29,532 bases of DNA from a virus: positions 1 through 29,532 of the IMG/VR virus record IMGVR_UViG_3300037246_001850; one strand, written 5' to 3'. Made by a program: the position numbers and the translations under genes. Below, one piece after another: positions 20,673 to 29,154 of this stretch. Numbering within the stretch: the stretch's first letter is position 1; every line of letters begins with the position of its first letter. The notes under the pieces are model-generated. The model saw nothing but the letters and a program-made list of their open reading frames with translations, was not told where the DNA came from and did no database searches.

Positions 20673-22948
20673 AACGCCAGATTGATCTACCAGCAGCAGC
20701 ACAGACCGTTCTTACTGGCGGCTCGACAGTGTTCCCTGGGTCGTCCGGGTATATTAACCAGAACACTCCGAAGCAGAACCTCGCGGTTGCGTGGAGCGAC
20801 GGTATAAACTCGACGTACTGGGCCTCGGCCGCAGTCTTCGGACCTACGACAGGCCGTGTCTCGTTCGCTCCAGCACCGACGCTCGTTACGTTCACGAAGA
20901 TCACTCTCCGGACAGCGTGGGACTATGGACAGGGTGGAGCGAACAGTTGGTTCTTCCCTCCACAGAACAACCACGGGCCGATCCTGACGATGCACATGCT
21001 CGGACGTGCAGGCGCGCAGATCAACGGTCCGTCACACCAGATTTCAGGATCGGACATTGGCGGGATGAACGTGAACTTCAACACGAATCCTGGAGTGTGG
21101 AAGCTACATGCAATGGAGTGGGAGCTCCTCTCGCATCCTGAGGGCGGACCGTTTACACTTGACGATATCAATGCGTTACAGACAGGAGTTTCTCTACAGA
21201 CGCATTCGATCCGGATTGCGGATGGAAGTAAGAAGAGGCCGTTTCAGCCTACCGGCTTTGAGCAGTGCCGCGTGCCATACTTCCAGGTCCTGATCGATGT
21301 GATTGATCTTGGAGGGTTTATTGAGAATGTCAGGAACAGTACGTCGACCTCACTCCGTTGGTTCCGTCGAGCAAGGAATGCGATAGAGCCCGAGTCGTTT
21401 GCGGACAGGGCGATTGGGAACGTGGGGTCACGCGTTTACCTCTCGCATCCTCGAGGACCATCTGTCGGAGGGAACGGCTGGGGGAAGAGACGTCTCGAGC
21501 GCAGGTCAGGACTTCTTCTCAAGAGAAAGATCCTTCCGGAGTCGTTCAAGATCCGGGATGAGATTTTCGATCTCCGTGCGTACCAGTGTCTCGGCTGGGC
21601 AGCATACAGGATTGATGGGGCGTGGAGTCCAGAGATCCAAGGTCTCGCACTCGTGGACAAGGGAGAGGGGTATACCCATACTCGAGACCAGGATGGTTGG
21701 TCACAGCGTCCTGGAGACGGGGTTCTCATGCGGGTGATTGAGAATTATCCGAACGTTTCGTTCCACGGGCTTGCAGCTCAGGGTGGAGGGGATGATTCGA
21801 TCTGCTTCCGGAACTACACAGTGATAGAATCCGGATGGTCGACCGTAGCGTCGAGCGGAGAGTATACGGCGACGACCGAGGCGAAGGTCTATCTCGTTGA
21901 GGAACAGGGATTCGTACAGAGCGCGAAGCTCGTGTATGGACCAGCGGGTGGACAAGGAGGACAGGAGCAGAATATAGGAACGCTTCCTTTCGCATCTGGA
22001 GACTTCCTACACCTCAGGATCATCATTAAGAACACGTCGGTTCCGACACCCGGCTCGCAGAATGCGGAGTGGGGGCTACGCCGAGAAGGAGGAGGACTTG
22101 GATCACCACAATGGTGGGACGACGCGACGCGGACCTGGACTACCGAGACAAATAATGCTATACCGTCAGATGCACCGTTTGGAGAAGTTGTGGTTGACGC
22201 AATTCCTCTCGACGCAGGAGGAGCGTCTTCGGACCCTACGTACCATGTTAGGATTGGACGGTTCTCGGCAGACCTCCTCGACGTCACATTCAACGCCGCG
22301 CTCGTAGATATACAGCACACGGATTCGACAACTGCTGGGGCGAGGACTCCAATCATTACGCTCGATGCTCCGGTTACGAGAGTCGAAGACGTACATCGTA
22401 TGGTCAATGGAACGGGCGATAACCAACTCTGGGACTATACAAGAGGAGTCGCAGTTGTAGAGATCCAACCGTTCTGGAGAGCAGATGATCTGCCGACTGA
22501 TCAGGTCAGGCCGTTGATTCACGCGTTCCATGAAACGGACTCGTACGACGCGATCCAGTTTGTTGCGAAGACCGGGTCGGATGATTTCATTCGCTTCGAG
22601 CGGGCAGTTTCTGGAGAAGCTACGTTCACCCTCGACTCTCCGATTCCGTCGCTCGACATTACACGAGCGCACGTTCTTCGGGCGTGGGCACGATGGCTCG
22701 GAGCTGACGGCTGGACTGAATATGCACCGTGGAGCGTCGAGGTTGGATGGGCAGTCCTTCTAGAGACAGACGGATCGCTCGTCGCAACAGGCTCCGCTCT
22801 CGGAGTGTTCACGTTCCAGGGAGATGTGTCAGCTCGCGACTGGATCGGAATAGGAAGCGACTCGACACGGTTCCTCGACGCCTACGTTCGGATGTGGGAG
22901 ACGCGTCGGAATCCCATTGACGGACTCGAAGCAATCTGGAGGATTTGA
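20669..22948 (+). CDS. Large minor tail protein (tail tip)
   Basis: A 759-residue protein coupled to the previous gene by ATGA. It is almost entirely beta-type, Trp- and Gly-rich sequence. An early segment has GGFSS-like turns (GGSTVFPGSSGYINQN). Residues about 150-220 contain FTLDDINALQTGVSLQTHSI and FEQCRVPYFQVLIDVIDLGG, a pattern of small beta-sandwich lectin-like domains repeated in phage tail proteins. The middle (about 370-480) and the end (SWRADDLPTDQ-like, then VLRAWARWLGADGWTEYAP) again look like jelly-roll or concanavalin-type folds. No enzymatic motif is seen. A structural tail-tip or receptor-contact role is inferred from position and fold character. Confidence 0.65.
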   Translation: MKRQIDLPAAAQTVLTGGSTVFPGSSGYINQNTPKQNLAVAWSDGINSTYWASAAVFGPTTGRVSFAPAPTLVTFTKITLRTAWDYGQGGANSWFFPPQNNHGPILTMHMLGRAGAQINGPSHQISGSDIGGMNVNFNTNPGVWKLHAMEWELLSHPEGGPFTLDDINALQTGVSLQTHSIRIADGSKKRPFQPTGFEQCRVPYFQVLIDVIDLGGFIENVRNSTSTSLRWFRRARNAIEPESFADRAIGNVGSRVYLSHPRGPSVGGNGWGKRRLERRSGLLLKRKILPESFKIRDEIFDLRAYQCLGWAAYRIDGAWSPEIQGLALVDKGEGYTHTRDQDGWSQRPGDGVLMRVIENYPNVSFHGLAAQGGGDDSICFRNYTVIESGWSTVASSGEYTATTEAKVYLVEEQGFVQSAKLVYGPAGGQGGQEQNIGTLPFASGDFLHLRIIIKNTSVPTPGSQNAEWGLRREGGGLGSPQWWDDATRTWTTETNNAIPSDAPFGEVVVDAIPLDAGGASSDPTYHVRIGRFSADLLDVTFNAALVDIQHTDSTTAGARTPIITLDAPVTRVEDVHRMVNGTGDNQLWDYTRGVAVVEIQPFWRADDLPTDQVRPLIHAFHETDSYDAIQFVAKTGSDDFIRFERAVSGEATFTLDSPIPSLDITRAHVLRAWARWLGADGWTEYAPWSVEVGWAVLLETDGSLVATGSALGVFTFQGDVSARDWIGIGSDSTRFLDAYVRMWETRRNPIDGLEAIWRI

Positions 22949-23535
22949 TGGCGATAACAGCAAGAGATATCGACGCAATCTACAACGCGATCAGGCCTCG
23001 TCTACAGAAGCTGGGGACCGCGGGGTCGAGCGCAAGTGGTGGAGGCGGAGTCAAACCGCATACCCATTCGACTGTAGCTCCGCACGGACACGCGGCGTCT
23101 GAGATCAGCTTTGATCCAGCCGTGAACATAGCGTCGACGAACGTCCAGACGGGCATGCAAGAGCTAGACACGGAGAATCTGGCTCGAGATGGAACGCAGC
23201 CCATGCTCGGGAATCTGAACATGAACTCGTTCCAGATTTACCAGATCCTCAACCTCCTGATGAACGGGGGAGTCGGGAACGCACAGCTCGATCAGGTTCG
23301 CCGGATCATCATGACCGGGGACTATGCGGCGGATGGTGAAGCGCACCTTTCAGGTACCGAGAGAATTACGTTTAACCACAGGGTCAGGGAATCGATCATT
23401 GATATTCTTTCTCGGATCCATTTCAACACAGACGTGACACCTGACACGCATTATACGAAAGCCGTGGGTCGTATGTCCTGGAGTACGTTGGAGAAGACAA
23501 TGGTGCTTCACGTAGCGTCTGGACCAGGGAGCTAG
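22948..23535 (+). CDS. Tail fibre-type protein with a collar-like repeat motif
   Basis: The best start is ATG 22948, with GGAGG at 22938-22942 and a TGATG overlap with the previous stop; a TTG three bases upstream is possible. The product is 195 residues. After an N-terminal helix ([18 protein letters not shown]) and a Gly/Ser linker come [18 protein letters not shown] and [20 protein letters not shown], then [20 protein letters not shown]. These T-N-VQ-x-x-x-xEL and G-x-L-x-MN segments are common in trimeric fibre/spike shafts. The rest ([20 protein letters not shown]) continues the beta pattern. It opens the fibre module. Likely a structural adaptor or fibre stem. Confidence 0.7.
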   Translation: MAITARDIDAIYNAIRPRLQKLGTAGSSASGGGGVKPHTHSTVAPHGHAASEISFDPAVNIASTNVQTGMQELDTENLARDGTQPMLGNLNMNSFQIYQILNLLMNGGVGNAQLDQVRRIIMTGDYAADGEAHLSGTERITFNHRVRESIIDILSRIHFNTDVTPDTHYTKAVGRMSWSTLEKTMVLHVASGPGS

Positions 23536-23536
23536 A

Positions 23537-24991
23537 ATGCCTCCTTCCCCAAGTCTTTCACCTAGCGCGAGTATCAGTCCTTCCGCGTCGGAGTCGTTTA
23601 GCGTTTCACCATCTGCTTCTATTAGCCCATCTGCTTCTATTAGCCCGTCTGCTTCAGCGTCTGCGAGTGAGAGCTTCTCGCTCTCGCCTTCTGCATCGGT
23701 CTCGGCCTCGAAATCGGCCTCGCTAAGTCCGAGCCCGTCGTCCTCGCCTTCGATCTCGCCGTCGGCTTCCGTGTCGCCCAGCATCTCTCCATCGGCTAGC
23801 GCTTCCCCGAGCGTCTCGCCCTCCGCCAGCGACTCCCCGAGCGTCTCTCCGAGCGCGTCGATTAGCCCCTCGATCTCTCCCTCCGCCAGCAAGAGCCCGA
23901 GCCTGTCTCCGAGCGCATCAATCTCGCCCTCGTCGAGCGTGTCTCTATCGCCATCAGCCTCGGTAAGTCCCTCGGCCTCGCAGTCGATCTCGCCAAGCCA
24001 ATCGCTCTCTCCCAGCCCGTCGGCGTCTGCCAGCGTGTCCCCGAGCTCGAGTACGTCGGCATCGCTGTCGCCCAGCGCCTCCGTGTCTGGGAGTGGATCG
24101 TTGTCTGTGTCGCCGTCCGCGTCGGAGTCGATTTCGCCGAGCGCGTCTGTGAGTCCGAGCGCTTCGTTGAGCCCGTCAGCGAGTCCGAGTCCAAGTCCAG
24201 ATGAGGACGTTGCCACGATCGCTCATGGTTGGGTTTCGAGACAAACGAAGGCGGACAGCGAGGGAACTGGTGGCGTACCGCCTGTGCCGGCCGGTAACCG
24301 TCTGATGAGCTACGGGCAGGGCGCGTTTCTTGAAGAGAATTTCATGGGGCACTACCCCGCCGCCACTCACCAAGACCTCCTCGTGGCGCACGTGAAGTGG
24401 TTGATGGGTGGGCAGTCGACAGGACTCGTTCTTGTCTCGGACGTTCACGTAGACCTCAGCTTCTTCGATGAGGACGCGGTATCCGTTATCGAGGTTGGAA
24501 CCACCGCTCGTGAAGCGCTTACGGACGCCGGCTTCACGATCAGCGCCAGTTCGGACGACGAGCAGAAGATCACCTATCCGGAATTCGACGTTGCTATCAT
24601 TGGGATCGACCATACGTTCGCGACGGACCTCACGAACAACGACAAGCAGGACATGCTCTACGATTTCATCTTCGCCGGCGGCGCTCTCATCACCACCAGC
24701 ATCAGTCAGCCCTACATGACCAACCGCTTTTACACGAAGGTTCCTATCAGCCTCGGGCACTCCACGCCCAGCGTGAATCCGGGCGAAGACTTCGTGAGCC
24801 TCACTGATGCGACGGCGAAGAACGCGACCATCTTTCCCCCCGGCATGTCGATGCACCGGAAGCTGTCGGGATGGGTGAACCTGAACGACATCTTCGAAGA
24901 CGCCAATCACCAGCTCTATCCGGCGGACGACGGGTTCGGCCCCGTTCATACCAACCGGTTCGCAACTTTCTCGGGACACGGTGACGCCTAA
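23537..24991 (+). CDS. Ser/Pro-repeat protein with a C-terminal Rossmann-like globular domain
   Basis: A 484-residue protein, ATG at 23537 one base after the previous stop. Residues 1 to about 221 are an almost pure Ser/Pro/Ala array of SPSASx units with occasional Lys, Glu, Gln or Gly. Residues 222-484 are globular: an N-terminal [12 protein letters not shown]-like region, [50 protein letters not shown] and [14 protein letters not shown]. The alternating strands and helices with a G-G-A-L-I-T turn resemble glutamine-amidotransferase-like or ThuA-like Rossmann folds; this is inference. A stretched rod with a terminal binding head is a plausible model. The globular part uses more GC-ending codons than the tail module. 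Confidence 0.75.
   Translation: MPPSPSLSPSASISPSASESFSVSPSASISPSASISPSASASASESFSLSPSASVSASKSASLSPSPSSSPSISPSASVSPSISPSASASPSVSPSASDSPSVSPSASISPSISPSASKSPSLSPSASISPSSSVSLSPSASVSPSASQSISPSQSLSPSPSASASVSPSSSTSASLSPSASVSGSGSLSVSPSASESISPSASVSPSASLSPSASPSPSPDEDVATIAHGWVSRQTKADSEGTGGVPPVPAGNRLMSYGQGAFLEENFMGHYPAATHQDLLVAHVKWLMGGQSTGLVLVSDVHVDLSFFDEDAVSVIEVGTTAREALTDAGFTISASSDDEQKITYPEFDVAIIGIDHTFATDLTNNDKQDMLYDFIFAGGALITTSISQPYMTNRFYTKVPISLGHSTPSVNPGEDFVSLTDATAKNATIFPPGMSMHRKLSGWVNLNDIFEDANHQLYPADDGFGPVHTNRFATFSGHGDA
23540..24200 (+). repeat. Ser/Pro/Ala hexapeptide-repeat coding region
   Basis: About 660 bases encode SPSASx units. Two 18-base units (23609-23626 and 23627-23644, encoding PSASIS) are identical direct copies, a sign of recent tandem duplication. 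Elsewhere serine alternates between TCN and AGY codons. Confidence 0.9.
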
Positions 24992-25551
24992 TGGCTGATA
25001 TTCCTAAGTTTACCGTCGTGAAGACCACCGGCGCCACCGGCCGCCTTACGACCGTTCAGGCATACGACCCGACCGAGGACGTGGCACCCGCGATCTCGAT
25101 TGGTAACAAGATTCTCGGCGTGACGCTCACGCCCTCGAACGACCCCGAGGTGACGGCGGTGCTACGGGATGGATACATCCGTGGAGTGAACAGCACGACC
25201 CTCACCGGATGGGAGCCCTCGCTCGGTGCACAGATATGGTGCGGTCCTAACGGGAAGCCGACGACGACTCGTCCGGCGACAGGCGTCCTCGTGCTGGTCG
25301 GAACGTACATGGGACAGGGCGACGTCGATGTCCACGTGCGAGTGCTTCCCTCCATCGGCGAACTGTCCTTCGTGAAGCGCGAGATACCGGAGCAGTCGGA
25401 CGTCTTCGTCTTCGACGTGGCAGAGGGCCTCTTCGTTCCGAGGATACTAGATCACGGTAACGACCTCGTCGGACTCGAGGATGACGACCATTCACAGTAC
25501 AGTTTAGAGTCAGACCTGACGAACCTCTTTCTCTTCATGGGAGCGAATTAG
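24991..25551 (+). CDS. Short fibre-type protein with a D-D-D-H-x-Q-Y motif
   Basis: A 186-residue protein, ATG overlapping the previous stop (TAATGG). The first 140 residues are beta-rich (KTTGATGRLTTVQAYDPTED, KILGVTLTPSNDPEVTAVLR, VLVLVGTYMGQGDVDVHVRV). The C-terminal DHGNDLVGLEDDDHSQYSLE is a familiar motif of phage fibre proteins (D-H-x-x-L-x-G-L-x-D-D-D-H-x-Q-Y), often found at joints between fibre segments. The last residues (LTNLFLFMGAN) are hydrophobic. It probably forms an adaptor in the same fibre complex as the Ser/Pro protein. Confidence 0.7.
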   Translation: MADIPKFTVVKTTGATGRLTTVQAYDPTEDVAPAISIGNKILGVTLTPSNDPEVTAVLRDGYIRGVNSTTLTGWEPSLGAQIWCGPNGKPTTTRPATGVLVLVGTYMGQGDVDVHVRVLPSIGELSFVKREIPEQSDVFVFDVAEGLFVPRILDHGNDLVGLEDDDHSQYSLESDLTNLFLFMGAN

Positions 25552-25881
25552 ATGCCTATCGAGTATAAGGTACTGGCACAGAGTACGCCGGGCGCAACTA
25601 CTGTCACGGATATCTATACCGTTCCCGCGGATACGACAGCGATCATCTCGTCGATCGTGGTCTGTAATAGAGCCGCCGTGCCGAAGACGTTCCGAATCTC
25701 GATTGCTCCAGCTGGCGCGGCGGATACGATCGTCCATTACATTGCGTATGATGTTACGATTCCGGCGAATGACGTTGTCTATATTCAGATCGGGATTACG
25801 CTCGCGGCGACGGACGTTATTAGAGCGTATGTCGAGTCCGCGGATATTTCGATCAACGTCTTCGGGTTGGAGAATTCGTAA
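25552..25881 (+). CDS. Small beta-sandwich phage protein
   Basis: A 109-residue protein beginning directly after the previous stop. The pattern YKVLAQSTPGATTVTDIYTV, PADTTAIISSIVVCNRAAVP, TFRISIAPAGAADTIVHYIA, YDVTIPANDVVYIQIGITLA, TDVIRAYVESADISINVFGL is that of a widespread small protein of fibre and tail-tip regions (VP-x-T-x-A-x-x-SS-x-x-x-CN...G-x-x-L-x-x-TDVI). It is often annotated only as hypothetical. The alternating hydrophobic strands suggest a compact beta-sandwich, perhaps a capping or trimerisation module. Function unproven. Confidence 0.7.
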   Translation: MPIEYKVLAQSTPGATTVTDIYTVPADTTAIISSIVVCNRAAVPKTFRISIAPAGAADTIVHYIAYDVTIPANDVVYIQIGITLAATDVIRAYVESADISINVFGLENS

Positions 25882-26912
25882 TGGGAATGCAGAAGCTGTC
25901 CCAGCAGATCATCGGCGGCGGCGGCGCCGGAGGGGATCACGCCCTAGACACCCATCTCGATGCGACCGACATCACCGACAACGATGTTTCGATCTCCGCA
26001 CATGGCCTGACACCGAAGCTCTCAGACGTCGTAACACAGTTCCTGAACGGAGAGGGCGCGTGGACTGTTCCAGCTGGAGGCTCTGGCGGCGACCCTGGAG
26101 GCTCGACCACAGAGGTTCAGTTCAACGACGCAGGCGGCTTCGGGGGCGCGGTTCATGCAGTGGTGGACGGCGACGACTTTCTAAAGGTGCTCGGCGGGAC
26201 GAGCGACAACCCCCACCATCTTCAGCGCGCGATCTGGCAGGGGAGCCTCTGGATTCTGAATGTCAACTATACGAACGCCTCCCTCGGGATCGGGATGGCG
26301 ACAGGTCAACAGGGCGGGCAGCAGACCGGCAAAGCGCTCTCCACCACGAACATCCTCCGGTCGATGCCTGCGCTCGTGAGATGGCCGGGCACAGCAGCGG
26401 GGCTCTCGTGGGTGGGCTCCGCCCAGCGCGCCTTCTGGCGGGGCGATGCCGCCGGCCTCGGTGGATTCTGGTTTGCGGCTCGTGTTGGATACGACGCCGA
26501 CAACGATACCGAAGCGCTACGGCGCTTTGCCGGCGTTCTGCAAAACCCCGCCTCGGTGTCACAGTTCAACACCGCGTTCGTCAACTGCGCGGGCTTCTCG
26601 CATGAGGACACCGGCGAGTCCAACTGGATGTTCCGCCACAACGACGGGAGCGGAAGCCCGACGGCCGTGGACACGGGCCTCGCCCACGCGGGGAACAAGG
26701 TCTACGACATGCGGATCTTCTGCCCGCCGAACGGGAGCACGATCTACTGGTGGATTCAAGAGGTGAACGGATCGTCTGCGTCGGGCTCGGTCACGACCGA
26801 CCTTCCCACCAATACGGTTCTCATGTACGGACTCTGCTGGTGTCGGAAGGACAGCGCGTCCCTCCGCGGGAATTTCCATATCATCGGCGCGATGGCCCAC
26901 AGCGCAACGTAG
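25881..26912 (+). CDS. Tail fibre / receptor-binding candidate
   Basis: A 343-residue protein, ATG overlapping the previous stop (TAATGG). N-terminal elements are typical fibre linkers: AHGLTPKLSDVVTQFLNG with GEGAWTVPAGG, and GDPGGSTTEVQFNDAGGFGG, a motif common in phage fibre proteins. Residues about 100-343 form a globular, Trp/Gly/Asn-rich domain with several Cys (FVNCAGF, RIFCPPNG, GLCWCRKDS) that is likely the distal, receptor-facing part. The domain's codons are clearly richer in C/G at third positions than in the tape measure gene, suggesting separate acquisition. Receptor binding is inferred from position and architecture. Confidence 0.7.
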   Translation: MGMQKLSQQIIGGGGAGGDHALDTHLDATDITDNDVSISAHGLTPKLSDVVTQFLNGEGAWTVPAGGSGGDPGGSTTEVQFNDAGGFGGAVHAVVDGDDFLKVLGGTSDNPHHLQRAIWQGSLWILNVNYTNASLGIGMATGQQGGQQTGKALSTTNILRSMPALVRWPGTAAGLSWVGSAQRAFWRGDAAGLGGFWFAARVGYDADNDTEALRRFAGVLQNPASVSQFNTAFVNCAGFSHEDTGESNWMFRHNDGSGSPTAVDTGLAHAGNKVYDMRIFCPPNGSTIYWWIQEVNGSSASGSVTTDLPTNTVLMYGLCWCRKDSASLRGNFHIIGAMAHSAT

Positions 26913-26927
26913 GAGAAGGAGAAAAGT

Positions 26928-28181
26928 ATGCCTGTCGTATGGCAGTATTCGATCGGGAACCTCGCGAAGAGAGCACCTGCGGCTCCAGAGGGGGTTGCTC
27001 CTGCAACGGAGGACGCCCTTCTCCCGTTCGTGAATCTCGCAACGGGGTTTCCGGACGAGCAGGGAGGCTTTGCGTGGCGCTCGGACGGGGTCTACGATGT
27101 AGACTTCGATCTGAACCTACTCGCGATCACGTCTGCGAAGGCCGATGCACCGACAGGGTGGTCTGATCTCCTGAACGTTGTAGCGGGCACGCCGGGGCTA
27201 CCAGCGAATGCACCGGACTGGGGAGGGTACGGATCTCGATCGAGTGTGCTTCGCTTCTACCAGCCCACGATGCAAGACATCGAGGTCATGCCGGGAGAAG
27301 ACTTTACGCTCGGGATCGGACTCTACTTTCCATCGACAGCATCAGGCTCGACAGGTACGCGCGTGCGAGTAGTTGACCTCTGGTCGGGGAAGGGATGGAA
27401 TGGATCAGCGTGGGTAGATGGAGGGATCGTCCTGACTCAGTCGTCGACAGATGCATGGTCGGATGTGGCGGAAGAGATCATCGCGGATGTGGGCAGGACG
27501 GAACGTTCGACGTACCGAATCATCGTCGAGCCGATCGCAGCATCGTTCGATACGACAACGTTTGGGTATGCGTCAGGGAACGGTGTGGATGGATCTCCAG
27601 CTCTGATCGGAGAGGCGGATGTCATGGCCGTTATTGGACATAACATTCCGGACGACGCAGTCGTCGCACTTGGAGCTACGTCAATGACTCCGGCGCCCCC
27701 ATCGTTCTACGCAGCTGATACATCGGTTTACACGCAGACATGGAGACTGTCGATTGACATGCCCTCGGGGAATCAGGTACGGCCGGTCATCGGCGAAGTG
27801 TGGATCGGAAAGCTCCGGACATTCGCAGAGAGGCCACAGCTCCCGACTTCCTTGCTGGAGGGGGATCCTACCCAGATCAGGGTTGAAGGGGCAAGGGGGC
27901 GTGTTGAGATTCTTTCCGATATCGGACGGTATCCAACCACGATACTGAGTTTCCGGTTTAAGATTGCAACTGATGTTCCGTACATTCAAACACGGGACGA
28001 GCTGACAAGAGGAACGAAGTTCGGGGTTGAGCCGCTTTTGTTCCTCCCGGACAGCACGTTCGAGGGATCAGGAAAACTCTATCACGGGCGATTTGGGAAG
28101 GACGTTACGTACACCCGCATTCACAACGGCTGGCGTGAGTTCGGTCTTCCTTTCATAGAATCGCCTCTCGCTGGTCTGTAG
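26928..28181 (+). CDS. Last tail/fibre protein of the structural module, unknown fold
   Basis: A 417-residue protein, ATG at 26928 after the strong site AGGAGAAGGAG. It is beta-rich throughout: WQYSIGNLAKRAPAAPEG, GFAWRSDGVYDVDFDLNLLA, VLRFYQPTMQDIEVMPGEDF, TLGIGLYFPSTASG, TYRIIVEPIAASFDTTTFGY, TWRLSIDMPSGNQVRPVIGE and a final YTRIHNGWREFGLPFIESPL. No catalytic motif or known family stands out. The last 60 bases overlap the 3' end of a convergent minus-strand gene. It marks the end of the plus-strand structural block. Confidence 0.65.
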   Translation: MPVVWQYSIGNLAKRAPAAPEGVAPATEDALLPFVNLATGFPDEQGGFAWRSDGVYDVDFDLNLLAITSAKADAPTGWSDLLNVVAGTPGLPANAPDWGGYGSRSSVLRFYQPTMQDIEVMPGEDFTLGIGLYFPSTASGSTGTRVRVVDLWSGKGWNGSAWVDGGIVLTQSSTDAWSDVAEEIIADVGRTERSTYRIIVEPIAASFDTTTFGYASGNGVDGSPALIGEADVMAVIGHNIPDDAVVALGATSMTPAPPSFYAADTSVYTQTWRLSIDMPSGNQVRPVIGEVWIGKLRTFAERPQLPTSLLEGDPTQIRVEGARGRVEILSDIGRYPTTILSFRFKIATDVPYIQTRDELTRGTKFGVEPLLFLPDSTFEGSGKLYHGRFGKDVTYTRIHNGWREFGLPFIESPLAGL

Positions 28182-28465
28182 GGACCGAGCAGCTCTCCGG
28201 CGCGTTTGAAGTTGCCGGTTCCGAGCGCCCTGCGGACTTCGTTCAGGTCGATGCTCGAGTGCCGTTTCACGCTGGGCCGAGGCCGTTTCTCGTCCTTCCG
28301 ATGACAATCCCAGTCGCAGAGAATACGTCGTGGGATCTCTTGTCGCGTAACGTGTGAGTGCTCCCGGCAGACCGGCTGGTCACACATCGAGCACAGGCCG
28401 ATGACGATCGTACTCTTACACCATCGGCAGATACGGAGACTCGGTCTTACTCTGGTTTCTTGCAT
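28121..28465 (-). CDS. Small Cys/His-rich protein (zinc-finger-like)
   Basis: The start at 28465 (MQETRVRPSLRICRWC, 114 residues) is supported by AGGAGGT 6-7 bases upstream on the minus strand; a longer in-frame version to 28552 lacks this. CRWC (13-16), CSMC (25-28), CREHSH (33-38) and CDWDCH (50-55) form a pattern with at least eight Cys/His, as in cross-brace zinc fingers that often bind protein or nucleic acid. The tail is Arg-rich with one predicted helix (IDLNEVRRALGTGNFKRAGE). It is the last gene of the minus operon, overlapping the previous gene by 19 bases, and converges on the plus-strand structural block with a 61-base overlap. Confidence 0.65.
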   Translation of the reverse strand: MQETRVRPSLRICRWCKSTIVIGLCSMCDQPVCREHSHVTRQEIPRRILCDWDCHRKDEKRPRPSVKRHSSIDLNEVRRALGTGNFKRAGELLGPYRPARGDSMKGRPNSRQPL

Positions 28466-28647
28466 CCGTGTACCTCCTGCCACTCTTTCATGTCTCGGGC
28501 GACCTGACGGACCTCCTCCGTTCGATCCGTATTCACACCGTGCATTGTGCACTGGATCGCGTAGAGGTTTACGACGACTGGAGCGAGGAGGTCTGACGCC
28601 CGGAGAGTGAAGACGGGTTCCCCGTCGGCGACGTCTATCATTTTCAA
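28447..28647 (-). CDS. Small phage protein of unknown function
   Basis: A 66-residue protein. TTG 28647 has GGGAGG 7 bases upstream on the minus strand, and an ATG six bases later (28641) is the alternative. DGEPVFTLRASDLLAPVVVN followed by EEVRQVARDMKEWQEVHG is a pattern I recall from small early-region phage proteins (E-P-V-F-x-L-R-A-x-D...A-R-x-M-x-x-W), with no known role. The start overlaps the stop of the 58-residue gene upstream (TTGA), and the end overlaps the zinc-finger-like gene, so the four genes are translationally coupled. Confidence 0.6.
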   Translation of the reverse strand: MKMIDVADGEPVFTLRASDLLAPVVVNLYAIQCTMHGVNTDRTEEVRQVARDMKEWQEVHGCKKPE

Positions 28648-28820
28648 TGAAATGCCTCCCTGATGGTTTTGTTAACTTCCTTCCGGTCTTCAGGCGATGC
28701 CAGGATCGCCTTGACCTCCTTGTTTGATAAGGGAAGAGGATAGCCCATGCTCTTCAGATCGGGATAGGCCTTTTGCAGCCAGTCAACGTCTCGCCTACGT
28801 AGAGCTCTTCTTAGCCGCAT
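28644..28820 (-). CDS. 58-residue small protein
   Basis: Translating the minus strand from the ATG at 28820 gives a 58-residue protein beginning MRLRRALRRRDVDWLQKAYP, continuing DLKSMGYPLPLSNKEVKAIL and ending KEVNKTIREAFH. It overlaps the upstream HTH gene by 26 bases and ends in a TGA that overlaps the TTG start of the downstream gene (TTGA). An AAAGGA lies upstream of the ATG. It fills the otherwise unexplained gap between two coupled genes. The Arg-rich N-terminus and helical character suggest nucleic-acid or protein binding, but no family is recognised. Confidence 0.6.
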   Translation of the reverse strand: MRLRRALRRRDVDWLQKAYPDLKSMGYPLPLSNKEVKAILASPEDRKEVNKTIREAFH

Positions 28821-29154
28821 CGTTTTCCTTTCTCAGTTTCCGGGCTCTCTTGTAGACAGCGGAGTATGAGAACTCAAGCTGTTCGGATACTTTCACCGCC
28901 CCGTGTTCGTCTACGAGGGCGAGAAGGTCGTCATCGGGCGGCCAGCGGGGATCTCTCTTCCGATTGGCTCCGCCACGAGGACGTAGTGGGATCTTGACTC
29001 GGCGTAGAGCGTCGCGTACAGCACTGTGACTTGATCCGAAGCGGTCTGCAAGGATGTTGATCGAGAAATGCTTTCCGAGGTAGAGATCCGTCCACATGTG
29101 CAGTTCGCTTTCGTAGCCGAGCCGCTTTGCGACGGTCGACCAATCGATCATCAT
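28795..29154 (-). CDS. Helix-turn-helix DNA-binding protein (two HTH units)
   Basis: A 119-residue basic protein starting with tandem ATGs at 29154/29151. Residues about 20-60 (MWTDLYLGKHFSINILADRF, GSSHSAVRDALRRVKIPLRP, RGG) form an HTH of the homeodomain-like phage type, with the R-x-GGAN-x-K-R tail that often follows. Residues 73-108 (PDDDLLALVDEHGAVKVSEQ, LEFSYSAVYKRARKLR) are a second HTH with the same spacing, so the protein may be a tandem DNA binder. The start overlaps the upstream stop (ATGA). A transcription-regulatory role for the phage is plausible but only inferred. Confidence 0.7.
   Translation of the reverse strand: MMIDWSTVAKRLGYESELHMWTDLYLGKHFSINILADRFGSSHSAVRDALRRVKIPLRPRGGANRKRDPRWPPDDDLLALVDEHGAVKVSEQLEFSYSAVYKRARKLRKENDAAKKSST

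Noticed and set aside
23540-24200. CRISPR-like or satellite array
   Set aside because: The periodicity is that of a six-codon protein repeat without constant spacers; it is coding sequence.
23350-24216. Long minus-strand open frame giving acidic GLGEADG-type repeats
   Set aside because: It is the antisense reading of the Ser/Pro repeat. The plus frame is continuous with a globular domain, has a start coupled to the upstream tail gene and follows the direction of the operon.
25703-26605. 300-residue Arg-rich plus-strand frame
   Set aside because: It is a shadow of two recognised fibre-type genes in another frame, and its product is Arg-dominated low-quality sequence.
28466-28552. Longer start at 28552 for the Cys/His-rich minus-strand protein
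   Set aside because: AGGAGGT is correctly spaced from the ATG at 28465, and the extra N-terminal residues would overlap the coupled upstream gene by about 100 bases.
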